Positions 9,326 to 17,485 of a stretch of DNA of 64,000 nt are shown piece after piece. Position 1 is the first letter of the stretch. Each line of letters starts with the position of its first letter. The DNA lies in NCBI RefSeq assembly GCF_017980685.1, contig NZ_JACXXO010000001.1, forward strand, positions 868,001 through 932,000. The letters are read 5' to 3'. The notes below the pieces were generated by a model that saw nothing but the letters and a program-made list of their open reading frames with translations, did not search any database and was not told the origin of the DNA. Source of the stretch: Pseudomonas iridis. GTDB taxonomy: Bacteria > Pseudomonadota > Gammaproteobacteria > Pseudomonadales > Pseudomonadaceae. Position numbers and translations under genes: made by a program.

Positions 9326-9375
9326 AAACCCCTTCTACCTCGACGACTCATCAGTCGAGGCAGACGGGGTTTTTC
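9326..9375 (+). terminator. Rho-independent terminator of dpp operon
   Basis: AAACCCC (9326-9332) pairs with GGGGTTT, and an inner stem CCTCGAC/GTCGAGG (9338-9344 with 9354-9360) continues it. The structure is followed by TTTTTC. Confidence 0.85.
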
Positions 9376-9387
9376 TTTGCCTGCAAT

Positions 9388-9645
9388 CTACGTCTGGCTG
9401 TCGCCTTCATCCGGATCATCAGAGTCCGGCTCGTCAGTCATCGAGTCATCATCAGCAGTTCCACCCTGCCCCTGATCACCCGGCTCGGCCTCGGACTTGG
9501 CGAGCATCAGCCCGCTATGCCCCACCTGCCCGTTGAAGGCCTGGGAATCATGATCCTCGCACTCGGCCCAGGCCGTCGCGGTGCCGAGGGACAGCAGGAC
9601 CATCACTTTCAACAGCAATAAAACACGCAGCAACCTGTTTTTCAT
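9388..9645 (-). CDS. Small secreted acidic protein, unknown function
   Basis: The 85-residue product has a clear Sec signal peptide: MKNRLLRVLLLLK, then a hydrophobic run and cleavage near AWA about residue 26. The mature part is only about 60 residues, ending in an Asp/Glu/Ser/Gly-rich tail (DDDSMTDEPDSDDPDEGD). I start at ATG 9645 because AGGATGG sits 8 bases upstream; ATGs at 9657 and 9675 would mask the signal peptide. No domain is recognised. It lies between the dpp terminator and prfC and has no obvious partner. The acidic tail could bind cations, but that is a guess. Confidence 0.6.
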   Translation of the reverse strand: MKNRLLRVLLLLKVMVLLSLGTATAWAECEDHDSQAFNGQVGHSGLMLAKSEAEPGDQGQGGTADDDSMTDEPDSDDPDEGDSQT

Positions 9646-9813
9646 GATCGATTCCATCCTGTGCAGGTGAAACATGAATGCCGAACCGGCACTGAATGAA
9701 ATCTAGTTCCGATCAGCGGGGCTCACCAGATAGGACGCAACTGAACGCCCAGAAATGCCCTCAACCGACAGACAGGTTTCGAATAACAACCATAACCAAT
9801 ACTGCTAGCCCAT

Positions 9814-9894
9814 GCAGGAGCTGACAAAGCTGCGATCTTTTGATTCTGTTTCTAAAACCAAGAGCAAAAGATCGCAGCGTGCCGCAGCTCCTAC
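9814..9894. repeat. REP-like inverted repeat (GCTGCGATCTTTT family)
   Basis: GCTGCGATCTTTT (9829-9841) and AAAAGATCGCAGC (9867-9879) form inverted arms, with an outer AGGAGCTG/CAGCTCCT pair. A second copy lies at 39423-39499. The stretch 9646-9963 otherwise contains nothing gene-like apart from this repeat and the prfC terminator. Confidence 0.8.
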
Positions 9895-9911
9895 AGAGTT
9901 GGAAGTGGCAA

Positions 9912-9945
9912 TAAAAAACCCCGCAGCTTTCGCGACGGGGTTTTG
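9912..9945 (-). terminator. Rho-independent terminator of prfC
   Basis: Read on the minus strand, AAAACCCCGTCGCG is followed by a short loop and CGGGGTTTTTTA. It lies 18 bases beyond the prfC stop codon. Confidence 0.85.
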
Positions 9946-9963
9946 GGTGCAGCGGCCTGACGC

Positions 9964-11547
9964 TTAGTGATGCTCACGCGTCGCACGGAATTTCACGTCC
10001 GGCCAGCGCTCTTCCATCAGGGCCAGGTTGACCCGGGTCGGGGCGAGGTAGGTCAGGTGACCGCCGCCGTCGACTGCAAGGTTTTCCACTGCCTTGTTGG
10101 AGAATTCCTCGAGCTTCTTCTTGTCGCTGCATTCGATCCAGCGCGCGGAGTACACGGTGATTGGCTCGTATGAGCACTCGACCTTGTATTCCTCTTTCAG
10201 GCGGCTGGCGACCACATCAAACTGCAGCACACCCACGGCGCCGAGGATGATGTCGTTGCTGCGCTCCGGGAAGAACACCTGGGTGGCGCCCTCTTCGGCC
10301 AGTTGTTGCAGGCCCTGGCGCAGTTGCTTGGATTTCAGCGGATCGCGCAGACGCACGCGGCGGAACAGTTCCGGGGCGAAATGCGGGATGCCGGTGAAGC
10401 TCAGGGCTTCGCCTTCGCTGAAGGTGTCGCCGATCTGGATGGTGCCGTGGTTGTGCAGACCGATGATATCGCCGGCAAACGCCTCTTCCAGTTGCTCACG
10501 CTCGGAGGAGAAGAACGTCAGGGCGTCGCCGATGCGCACGTCCTTGCCGGTGCGCACGTGGCGCATCTTCATGCCTTTCTCGTACTTGCCGGAGCAAATG
10601 CGCATGAAGGCGATGCGGTCGCGGTGTTTGGGGTCCATGTTCGCCTGGATCTTGAAGATGAAGCCCGAGAACTTCTCTTCAACCGGCTCCACGGTGCGCT
10701 CGTTGGCGACACGGGCCAGCGGACGCGGTGCCCAATCGACGACGGCGTCAAGCACGTGGTCAACACCGAAGTTGCCCAGCGCGGTACCGAAGAACACCGG
10801 GGTCAGTTGACCGTCGAGGAACTCCTGCTGGTTGAATTCGTGGCAGGCGCCCTGCACCAGTTCCAGCTGATCGACGAAGCGATCGTACTCGTCGCCCAGA
10901 TGCGCGCGCGCTTCGTCGGAGTCGAGCTTTTCGATGATTCTGGTTTCGGTGCGTTCGTGACCGTGGCCGGCGGTGTAGACAATGATGTAGTCGTCGGCCA
11001 GGTGATACACGCCTTTGAAGTCGCGGTAGCAACCGATCGGCCAGGTGATCGGCGCAGCCTTGATCTTGAGGACGGCTTCGATCTCGTCGAGCAGTTCGAT
11101 CGGGTCGCGGATGTCACGGTCGAGTTTGTTGATGAAGCTGACGATCGGCGTGTCACGCAGACGGCAGACGTCCATCAGCGCAATCGTACGCGGCTCGACA
11201 CCTTTACCGCCGTCGAGGACCATCAATGCCGAGTCCACCGCCGTCAGGGTGCGATAGGTATCTTCGGAGAAGTCTTCGTGGCCCGGGGTGTCGAGCAGGT
11301 TGACCATGTGGTCGCGATACGGGAACTGCATGACCGACGTGGTAATGGAAATACCCCGTTGCTTCTCCATCTCCATCCAGTCGGATGTCGCATGGCGGTC
11401 GGATTTACGGGATTTCACCGTGCCCGCAATCGCAATCGCCTTGCCCATCAACAGGAGCTTTTCGGTGATCGTCGTCTTACCGGCATCGGGGTGGGAAATA
11501 ATGGCGAAAGTGCGGCGTTTCGCGACTTCGGCGGCCTGGTTGGTCAT
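9964..11547 (-). CDS. prfC: Peptide chain release factor 3
   Basis: The 527-residue translational GTPase recycles release factors RF1 and RF2 from the ribosome after peptide release. G1 is SHPDAGKTT (about 18-26), the switch region [14 protein letters not shown]3 DTPGHEDFS and G4 NKLDR, followed by RF3-specific domains II and III. The length equals the usual RF3 (about 527-529). It starts at ATG 11547 and is monocistronic, with its own terminator. It is divergent from the osmoprotectant operon across a 330-base gap. Confidence 0.96.
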   Translation of the reverse strand: MTNQAAEVAKRRTFAIISHPDAGKTTITEKLLLMGKAIAIAGTVKSRKSDRHATSDWMEMEKQRGISITTSVMQFPYRDHMVNLLDTPGHEDFSEDTYRTLTAVDSALMVLDGGKGVEPRTIALMDVCRLRDTPIVSFINKLDRDIRDPIELLDEIEAVLKIKAAPITWPIGCYRDFKGVYHLADDYIIVYTAGHGHERTETRIIEKLDSDEARAHLGDEYDRFVDQLELVQGACHEFNQQEFLDGQLTPVFFGTALGNFGVDHVLDAVVDWAPRPLARVANERTVEPVEEKFSGFIFKIQANMDPKHRDRIAFMRICSGKYEKGMKMRHVRTGKDVRIGDALTFFSSEREQLEEAFAGDIIGLHNHGTIQIGDTFSEGEALSFTGIPHFAPELFRRVRLRDPLKSKQLRQGLQQLAEEGATQVFFPERSNDIILGAVGVLQFDVVASRLKEEYKVECSYEPITVYSARWIECSDKKKLEEFSNKAVENLAVDGGGHLTYLAPTRVNLALMEERWPDVKFRATREHH

Positions 11548-11655
11548 GGGAAATCGCCTGGCGGTGATTCAAAAAAGGGCCGCGATTATAGCCCAAGTCA
11601 ATGTAATAACCGAACCGTTGAGCACATTAAGGGTGGCCAAATGCTGCCTTAGGTG

Positions 11656-11684
11656 GGAACCTTTTAAAGCACGGAGACGTCCAT
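11656..11684 (+). promoter_or_regulatory. Candidate AlgU/RpoE-type (sigma-22) promoter of osmoprotectant operon
   Basis: GGAACCT (11656-11662), 17 bases, then TCCAT (11680-11684) resembles the ECF sigma-22 promoter form (GAACTT-N16/17-TCnnA) and is close to the known algD promoter layout. It would give a leader of roughly 190 bases before the GTG at 11878. The rest of 11548-11877 shows no coding feature. The call is a motif match only. Confidence 0.45.
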
Positions 11685-11877
11685 CCCCTGTTACAAATTT
11701 TCGTCAGGGGCTGAAAAATCAGCAAGTTAGCCTGACGAGGCTGCGCTCATGGCTCGCTTTCAGACCGCTTTTTGCCGGTGCTGAGGGAGCTGCTTTTCGC
11801 GAACGTTTATTCCCGGCAGCCAGGCATGGCATGCCGCACGGGACGGCGTTCGCCGACTATAAAAAAGGAGTCCGCCT

Positions 11878-12594
11878 GTGGCTATCCGCTATGGCAAAGG
11901 GCTGATGGGAGGTGCGGTGGTGATCGCGCTCCTGGCCCTGCTGGTCCACTGGATCGGCATCAACACGATCGAACACTACCGCGACGATTTGTTGTTTTAC
12001 CTGCAAGCTCATCTGATTCTTGTCCTCGCTTCAATGCTGGCGGCCCTTGTCGTGGGCATCCCCGCCGGCATCTTTCTCAGTCGTCCGACCATGGTTGGCC
12101 GCGCTGAACGCTTCATGCAAATCTTCAATATCGGCAACACCGTGCCACCGCTGGCCGTACTCGCGATCGCCCTGGGGATTCTGGGCATCGGCAGTGGCCC
12201 GGCGATCTTCGCTCTGTTCCTCGCTTCTTTGTTGCCGATTGTGCGCAACACCTATGAAGGCCTGAAAAACGTCCAGGGTTCGCTCAAGGAAGCGGCCGTC
12301 GGCATCGGCATGACTCCGGGTCAGGTGCTGTGGCGCGTCGAATTGCCCAACGCCGTGCCGATCATTGTCGGTGGTGTGCGTGTGGCTCTGGCGATCAATG
12401 TCGGGACAGCGCCGCTGGCGTTCCTGATCGGTGCCAACAGCCTCGGCAGCCTGATTTTCCCTGGCATCGCCCTGAACAATCAGCCGCAACTGCTGCTCGG
12501 CGCCGTCTGCACCGCGCTGCTGGCCCTGCTGCTCGATGGCGTGGTCACCCTCGCCAGCCGTCTCTGGCTGGAACGCGGTTTGCGCCCGTCTTAA
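11878..12594 (+). CDS. Osmoprotectant (glycine betaine/choline-type) ABC transporter permease
   Basis: The 238-residue BPD_transp_1 permease has about six hydrophobic segments and the conserved stretches NTVPPLAVLAIALGILGIGSGP and PIVRNTYEGLKNV. The EAA-like loop is KEAAVGIGMTPGQVLWRVELPNA. It is homologous to the second permease of this operon at 13523. GTG 11878 is chosen because AAAAAAGGAG lies 7 bases before it. The unit permease-binding protein-permease-ATPase matches PA3888-PA3891 (opuC-type) and the E. coli YehYZWX system, which import or sense quaternary-ammonium osmolytes. The substrate is inferred. Confidence 0.88.
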   Translation: MAIRYGKGLMGGAVVIALLALLVHWIGINTIEHYRDDLLFYLQAHLILVLASMLAALVVGIPAGIFLSRPTMVGRAERFMQIFNIGNTVPPLAVLAIALGILGIGSGPAIFALFLASLLPIVRNTYEGLKNVQGSLKEAAVGIGMTPGQVLWRVELPNAVPIIVGGVRVALAINVGTAPLAFLIGANSLGSLIFPGIALNNQPQLLLGAVCTALLALLLDGVVTLASRLWLERGLRPS

Positions 12595-12615
12595 GGCCTC
12601 GGCAAAGGAATTCAC

Positions 12616-13509
12616 ATGAAACGACTTAGCTTTATCCTAGGCTGCATCCTGCTGTTCGCAGGAATCGCCCAAGCCGCCGACAAACCGGTTATCCGCCTCG
12701 GTGCCCGCGTGTTTACCGAACAGACGCTGCTCGCCGAAATCACCGCGCAATACCTGCGCAGCAAAGGCTACGACGCGCAGATCACCGGTGGGCTGGGCAG
12801 CAACCTCGCCCGCAGCGCTCAAGAAAGTGGCCAGTTGGACATGCTCTGGGAATACACCGGCGTGTCGCTGGTGGCCTACAACCATGTCACCGAAAAACTC
12901 GACAGCGCTCAGTCCTACGCCCGGGTGAAAGAACTCGACGCGAAAAAAGGCCTGATCTGGCTGACCCCGTCCAAGTTCAGCAACACCTACGCCCTCGCGC
13001 TGCCGAAAAAAGTCGCCGAGCAATATCCGCAGATCAACAACATCAGTCAGTTGAACGAAGTGTTGCAGGCTGAAGCCAAGACCAATCACCTGGTGGCACT
13101 GGACACCGAGTTCGCCAACCGCTCGGACGGCCTGCTCGGCATGGTCAAGCTCTACGACATGAACCTGAGCCGCAAAAACATCCGCCAGATGGATGCGGGC
13201 CTGGTCTATACGGCGCTGCGCAACGGCCAAGTGTTTGCCGGTCTGGTCTACACCACGGACGGTCGCTTGAGTGCCTTCGGCCTGAAGCTGCTGGAAGACG
13301 ACAAACACTACTTCCCCGACTACACCGCCGCACCGGTGGTGCGTCAGGCAACGCTGGACGCCAACCCGAAACTGGCCGAGCAGCTCAAGCCACTGGCCGA
13401 ACTGTTCGATGACGAAACCATGCGCCAGCTCAACGCGCGGGTCGATGTCGATCACGAAAGCCCGTCTGCTGTTGCCGCCGATTTTCTGCGCCAACATCCG
13501 TTGAATTAA
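12616..13509 (+). CDS. Osmoprotectant ABC transporter substrate-binding protein (OsmF/OpuC-type)
   Basis: The 297-residue periplasmic binding protein of the OpuAC family has a signal peptide MKRLSFILGCILLFAGIAQA cut near residue 20. Motifs of the glycine-betaine/choline/carnitine binders are LGARVFTEQTLLAEI (about 28), GGLGSNLARSAQ, LDMLWEYTG (about 78) and LVYTTDGRLSAFGL (about 215). FILGC might act as a lipobox but fits poorly, so a soluble periplasmic protein is preferred. It lies 21 bases after the first permease, with AAAGGA before the ATG. Confidence 0.88.
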   Translation: MKRLSFILGCILLFAGIAQAADKPVIRLGARVFTEQTLLAEITAQYLRSKGYDAQITGGLGSNLARSAQESGQLDMLWEYTGVSLVAYNHVTEKLDSAQSYARVKELDAKKGLIWLTPSKFSNTYALALPKKVAEQYPQINNISQLNEVLQAEAKTNHLVALDTEFANRSDGLLGMVKLYDMNLSRKNIRQMDAGLVYTALRNGQVFAGLVYTTDGRLSAFGLKLLEDDKHYFPDYTAAPVVRQATLDANPKLAEQLKPLAELFDDETMRQLNARVDVDHESPSAVAADFLRQHPLN

Positions 13510-13522
13510 GGGAGGAAAAGTC

Positions 13523-14176
13523 ATGGAATTCTTGAACGCCTTTTCCCATCTCGACTGGCAGCAGGTGATGCACCTGACCTGGCAGCACATCACGCTGGTT
13601 GGCATCGCTGTCACGCTGGCGATCCTCGTCGGGGTGCCGCTGGGCATTCTGATGACACGCTTCCCGAGCCTCGCCGGCCCGTTGCAGGCCAGCGCCACGG
13701 TGTTGCTGACCGTGCCGTCGATTGCACTGTTCGGCCTGCTGCTGCCGTTCTACTCAATGTTTGGCCAAGGCCTCGGCCCAATGCCGGCGATCACCGCGGT
13801 GTTCCTATATTCACTGCTGCCGATCATGCGTAACACCTACCTGGCGTTGACCGGCGTTGAGCCGGGCATCCGCGAAGCCGCACGCGGCATCGGCATGACC
13901 TTCGGCCAGCGCCTGCGCATGGTCGAGTTGCCGATTGCGGTGCCGGTGATCCTCGCCGGTGTGCGCACCGCCGTGGTGATGAACATCGGCGTGATGACCA
14001 TCGCCGCGACCATCGGCGCTGGCGGCCTCGGCGTGTTGATCCTCGCCTCCATCAGCCGCAGTGACATGTCGATGCTCATCGTCGGCGCGCTGCTGGTCAG
14101 TCTTCTGGCGATCTTCGCCGACCTGTTTTTGCAATGGCTGCAACGCTCGTTGACTCCAAAAGGATTACTCAAATGA
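13523..14176 (+). CDS. Osmoprotectant ABC transporter permease, second subunit
   Basis: The 217-residue membrane permease is homologous to the gene at 11878 (shared PSIALFGLLLPF, PIMRNTYLALTGV and REAARGIGMTFGQRLRMVELP). It begins 13 bases after the binding-protein stop behind GGGAGGAAAAG. Its TGA overlaps the ATG of the ATPase gene (ATGA at 14173-14176). It is probably the heterodimer partner of the first permease. Confidence 0.9.
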   Translation: MEFLNAFSHLDWQQVMHLTWQHITLVGIAVTLAILVGVPLGILMTRFPSLAGPLQASATVLLTVPSIALFGLLLPFYSMFGQGLGPMPAITAVFLYSLLPIMRNTYLALTGVEPGIREAARGIGMTFGQRLRMVELPIAVPVILAGVRTAVVMNIGVMTIAATIGAGGLGVLILASISRSDMSMLIVGALLVSLLAIFADLFLQWLQRSLTPKGLLK

Positions 14177-15330
14177 TCGAACTTCAAAACCTCAGCAAGA
14201 CCTTCCAAAGCAACGGCAAAGACGTCAAAGCCGTGGATTCGGTGAGCCTGACCGTCAATGAAGGCGAAATCTGTGTGTTCCTCGGGCCATCGGGTTGCGG
14301 CAAAAGCACCACGCTGAAGATGATCAACCGCCTGATCAAACCGACCTCGGGCAAGATCCTGATCAACGGCGAAGACACCACCGATCTGGACGAAGTGACC
14401 CTGCGTCGCAACATCGGCTACGTGATCCAGCAGATCGGTCTGTTCCCGAACATGACCATCGAGGAGAACATCGTCGTGGTGCCGAAACTGCTTGGCTGGG
14501 ACAAGCAGAGATGCCACGACCGCGCCCGCGAACTGATGAGCATGATCAAGCTTGAGCCCAAGCAGTATCTGCATCGTTACCCGCGCGAATTGTCCGGTGG
14601 TCAGCAACAACGCATCGGCGTGATCCGCGCATTGGCGGCAGATGCGCCGCTGTTGCTGATGGACGAACCGTTCGGTGCGGTCGACCCGATCAACCGCGAG
14701 ATGATCCAGAACGAATTCTTCGAGATGCAGCGCGCGCTGAACAAGACCGTGATCATGGTCAGCCACGACATCGACGAAGCGATCAAGCTGGGTGACAAGA
14801 TTGCGATCTTCCGCGCCGGCAAGCTGCTGCAGATCGATCACCCGGACACGCTGCTGGCGCATCCGGCGGACGACTTTGTCAGCAACTTTGTCGGTCAGGA
14901 CAGCACGCTCAAACGTCTGTTGCTGGTGAAGGCTGAAGACGCGGCAGACAACGCGCCGTCGGTGAGCCCGGAAACCCCGGTGGCCGATGCGCTGGAATTG
15001 ATGGACGAACATGACCGTCGCTATGTCGTCGTCACCTGTGCCGAGAACAAGGCGCTGGGTTATGTGCGTCGTCGCGATCTGCACCGTCAGACCGGCACCT
15101 GTGCGCAATATCTTCGCGAGTTCAACGCCACGGCGGCGTACGACGAGCATTTGCGCATTCTGTTGTCGCGCATGTACGAGTTCAACCGTTCGTGGCTACC
15201 GGTCATGGATGCCGAGCGGGTATTCCTCGGTGAGGTGACGCAGGAGTCGATTGCGGCTTATCTGAGCTCGGGGCGTTCGCGGGGGATGAGGACCAGTATC
15301 GTCTCGCCGGCTGAGACTGCGCAGGCTTAG
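14173..15330 (+). CDS. Osmoprotectant ABC transporter ATP-binding protein with CBS domains
   Basis: The 385-residue protein is a QAT-type ABC ATPase: Walker A GPSGCGKS (about 39-46), signature LSGGQQQRIGV (about 140) and Walker B LLLMDEPFGAVD. It is followed by a pair of C-terminal CBS domains (about 255-370), the module that senses ionic strength in OpuA/OpuC transporters. ATG 14173 overlaps the permease stop and follows AAAAGGATTACTCAA; the in-frame ATG at 14134 lies inside the permease. It is the last gene of the operon. Confidence 0.9.
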   Translation: MIELQNLSKTFQSNGKDVKAVDSVSLTVNEGEICVFLGPSGCGKSTTLKMINRLIKPTSGKILINGEDTTDLDEVTLRRNIGYVIQQIGLFPNMTIEENIVVVPKLLGWDKQRCHDRARELMSMIKLEPKQYLHRYPRELSGGQQQRIGVIRALAADAPLLLMDEPFGAVDPINREMIQNEFFEMQRALNKTVIMVSHDIDEAIKLGDKIAIFRAGKLLQIDHPDTLLAHPADDFVSNFVGQDSTLKRLLLVKAEDAADNAPSVSPETPVADALELMDEHDRRYVVVTCAENKALGYVRRRDLHRQTGTCAQYLREFNATAAYDEHLRILLSRMYEFNRSWLPVMDAERVFLGEVTQESIAAYLSSGRSRGMRTSIVSPAETAQA

Positions 15331-15345
15331 AGCAGATTTCACGCC

Positions 15346-15366
15346 GCAGGGGCCGAACGCCCCTGC
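15346..15366 (+). terminator. Weak terminator-like hairpin after osmoprotectant operon
   Basis: GCAGGGGC (15346-15353) pairs perfectly with GCCCCTGC (15359-15366). There is no T run directly after it, so termination there is uncertain. Confidence 0.4.
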
Positions 15367-15502
15367 GCCGCGTAATCAGGAATAAGAAAACCCTGCACTA
15401 TCTCGAATCAATCTCTTCACCTGTCAGAAATTACAGGTTCCGCCGAGGAAGTCTTGGATTGTAATGGTGCCTCCCAAAATGTTCCAAACCAAGGAACTGA
15501 CC

Positions 15503-15880
15503 ATGACAACCTCTAAAAACCCACACTACAAAGCGGGACCGCCCGTGTTGATTGCCGTAAGCAATCCCGATAATCCCAACAGAGTCCGGCAGGGTGATCA
15601 TCTCACCAAGTATCCCTCGGCCTACATGCAGGATGCAGAAGGCCTCGATGTGCCGGGTAACTCCACGTGGACAATAAAAAGCAACGTGCCGCCATCACCT
15701 GGAATAACCGTTAACAAAGCACCCGGAAGCATGAATGGGATGCTTATAATTCCAAATGTTCAGTTCAGTACGATTGTGGACGTTGAAGTCTCTACTGTTG
15801 AATACCCACACCTGAAAACCATCTACCACGTCATCGTTGAAGTGTTCACAAGCAACGAGGGTGAACCGCACGACCAATGA
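15503..15880 (+). CDS. Orphan 125-residue protein, unknown
   Basis: I do not recognise a family. The protein is soluble and without a signal peptide, rich in Pro/Asn/Val/Thr, with alternating hydrophobic patterns (TIVDVEVSTVEY, TIYHVIVEVFTSNE) suggesting a beta-sandwich or Ig-like fold; this is inference. AAGGA (15491-15495) lies 7 bases before ATG 15503; in-frame ATGs at 15464 and 15479 have no such site. Base composition is more AT-rich than the flanking operons, and it stands alone between the osmoprotectant operon and speC. It may be a recently acquired gene. Confidence 0.55.
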   Translation: MTTSKNPHYKAGPPVLIAVSNPDNPNRVRQGDHLTKYPSAYMQDAEGLDVPGNSTWTIKSNVPPSPGITVNKAPGSMNGMLIIPNVQFSTIVDVEVSTVEYPHLKTIYHVIVEVFTSNEGEPHDQ

Positions 15881-16046
15881 AACTCCCTCGCGGGCCCGTG
15901 TCAATTGCTCCCTTGGGCGGGTCTCGCATCCTATCTCGCGGCCGTAAGCCCCTGCTTCGGGAACATCAGACTGTCATACCTGTCAGCTACATCAGTAGCC
16001 AAACACGGCATTACGACGAACGCGTGCAAAAACGCGACATTTTTAG

Positions 16047-16075
16047 TTGATCTCACGCCCCTCACGCCCTAAAGT
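16047..16075 (+). promoter_or_regulatory. Sigma-70 promoter of speC leader
   Basis: TTGATC (16047-16052), exactly 17 bases, then TAAAGT (16070-16075). Predicted transcription start is near 16082, about 195 bases before the speC start codon. The stretch 15881-16046 upstream shows no gene. Confidence 0.65.
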
Positions 16076-16133
16076 TCGCGCCGAACGTCCATGCTGGAAA
16101 CGATCCATCCGGCTCAAGTACTGACGACGAGAC

Positions 16134-16172
16134 AGCAAGGCCAAGGGAAGCTTCACACCCGTGGCCTTTTTG
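16134..16172 (+). terminator. Intrinsic-terminator-like hairpin in the speC leader
   Basis: CAAGGCCA (16136-16143) pairs with TGGCCTTTTTG (16162-16172), with a further partial pairing inside and a T run. It lies about 55 bases after the predicted transcription start and about 105 bases before the speC ATG. It could end a short leader RNA or act as an attenuator. Confidence 0.6.
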
Positions 16173-16276
16173 CTTTCGGCGACATGCCTTGGGAAGTAGG
16201 CGAACCAAAGTGGGGATACGGAGGGCGTTCATTTGCACCCATTGTTTTTACGAGTTTGCCCATAGGAGCTCCCAGC

Positions 16277-17440
16277 ATGTCGATCAACGTCGAAGATTAT
16301 TTCGCGCGCACCACTTTTGACAAAATGAAGGCGTTTGCCGACAAGCAAGAAACCCCGTTCGTGGTCATCGACACCGCTATGATCAGCCAGGCCTACGATG
16401 ACCTGCGCGCCGGTTTCGAATTCGCCAAGGTCTACTACGCAGTCAAGGCCAACCCGGCCGTCGAGATCATCGACCTGCTCAAGAACAAAGGCTCGAGCTT
16501 CGACATCGCCTCGATCTACGAGCTCGACAAAGTGATGGATCGCGGCGTCAGCCCCGACCGTATCAGCTACGGCAACACCATCAAGAAATCCAAGGACATT
16601 CGCTACTTCTACGAGAAAGGCGTGCGTCTGTTCTCCACCGACTCCGAAGCCGACCTGCGCAACATCGCCAAAGCGGCGCCGGGCTCGAAAGTCTACGTGC
16701 GCATCCTGACCGAAGGTTCGACTACGGCTGACTGGCCTTTGTCGCGCAAATTCGGCTGCCAGACCGACATGGCCATGGACCTGCTGATCCTCGCCCGCGA
16801 CCTTGGCCTGGTGCCTTACGGCATCTCGTTCCACGTTGGCTCGCAGCAGCGCGATATCAGCGTGTGGGACGCGGCAATCGCCAAGGTCAAAGTGATCTTC
16901 GAGCGCCTGAAAGAAGAAGACGGCATTGAACTGAAGCTGATCAACATGGGCGGCGGCTTCCCGGCCAACTACATCACCCGCACCAACAGCCTGGAAACCT
17001 ACGCCGAGGAAATCATCCGCTTCCTCAAAGAGGATTTCGGTGATGACCTGCCGGAAATCATTCTGGAGCCGGGCCGTTCGCTGATCGCCAACGCCGGCAT
17101 CCTGGTCAGCGAAGTGGTATTGGTTGCACGCAAATCCCGCACTGCTGTCGAGCGCTGGGTGTACACCGATGTGGGCAAGTTCTCCGGCCTGATCGAAACC
17201 ATGGACGAAGCGATCAAGTTCCCGATCTGGACCGAGAAGAAAGGCGAGATGGAAGAAGTCGTCATCGCCGGCCCGACCTGCGACAGCGCCGACATCATGT
17301 ACGAGAACTACAAGTACGGCCTGCCGCTGAACCTGGCGATCGGTGACCGGATGTACTGGCTGTCGACCGGCGCGTACACAACCAGCTACAGCGCCGTTGA
17401 ATTCAATGGCTTCCCGCCGCTGAAGTCGTATTACCTTTAA
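16277..17440 (+). CDS. speC: Ornithine/lysine decarboxylase, PLP group IV
   Basis: The 387-residue alanine-racemase-fold decarboxylase makes putrescine from ornithine (possibly also cadaverine from lysine) for polyamine synthesis. PLP lysine is K57 in YYAVKANP; other family marks are FHVGSQ, GGGFP, EPGRS and the active-site cysteine in GPTCDSADI. The length matches bacterial group IV enzymes. ATG 16277 follows TAGGAG by 8 bases. The reading frame stays open back to 16091 but that stretch is leader RNA, as the family always begins near MSINVEDYF. It is followed by a bidirectional terminator. Confidence 0.92.
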   Translation: MSINVEDYFARTTFDKMKAFADKQETPFVVIDTAMISQAYDDLRAGFEFAKVYYAVKANPAVEIIDLLKNKGSSFDIASIYELDKVMDRGVSPDRISYGNTIKKSKDIRYFYEKGVRLFSTDSEADLRNIAKAAPGSKVYVRILTEGSTTADWPLSRKFGCQTDMAMDLLILARDLGLVPYGISFHVGSQQRDISVWDAAIAKVKVIFERLKEEDGIELKLINMGGGFPANYITRTNSLETYAEEIIRFLKEDFGDDLPEIILEPGRSLIANAGILVSEVVLVARKSRTAVERWVYTDVGKFSGLIETMDEAIKFPIWTEKKGEMEEVVIAGPTCDSADIMYENYKYGLPLNLAIGDRMYWLSTGAYTTSYSAVEFNGFPPLKSYYL

Positions 17441-17453
17441 CTGACGCTTTAAA

Positions 17454-17485
17454 TGAAAAGGCCCATGCATGGGCCTTTTTTTTAT
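17454..17485. terminator. Bidirectional terminator between speC and the toxin unit
   Basis: AAAAGGCCCATGCATGGGCC followed by eight T. The palindromic stem with A run on one side and T run on the other serves both converging genes; it overlaps the stop codon of the minus-strand gene (17482-17484). Confidence 0.9.

Noticed and set aside
16091..16276. N-terminal extension of SpeC by 62 residues
   Set aside because: It contains the leader hairpin and T run, has no Shine-Dalgarno at 16091, and the family starts at MSINVEDYF.
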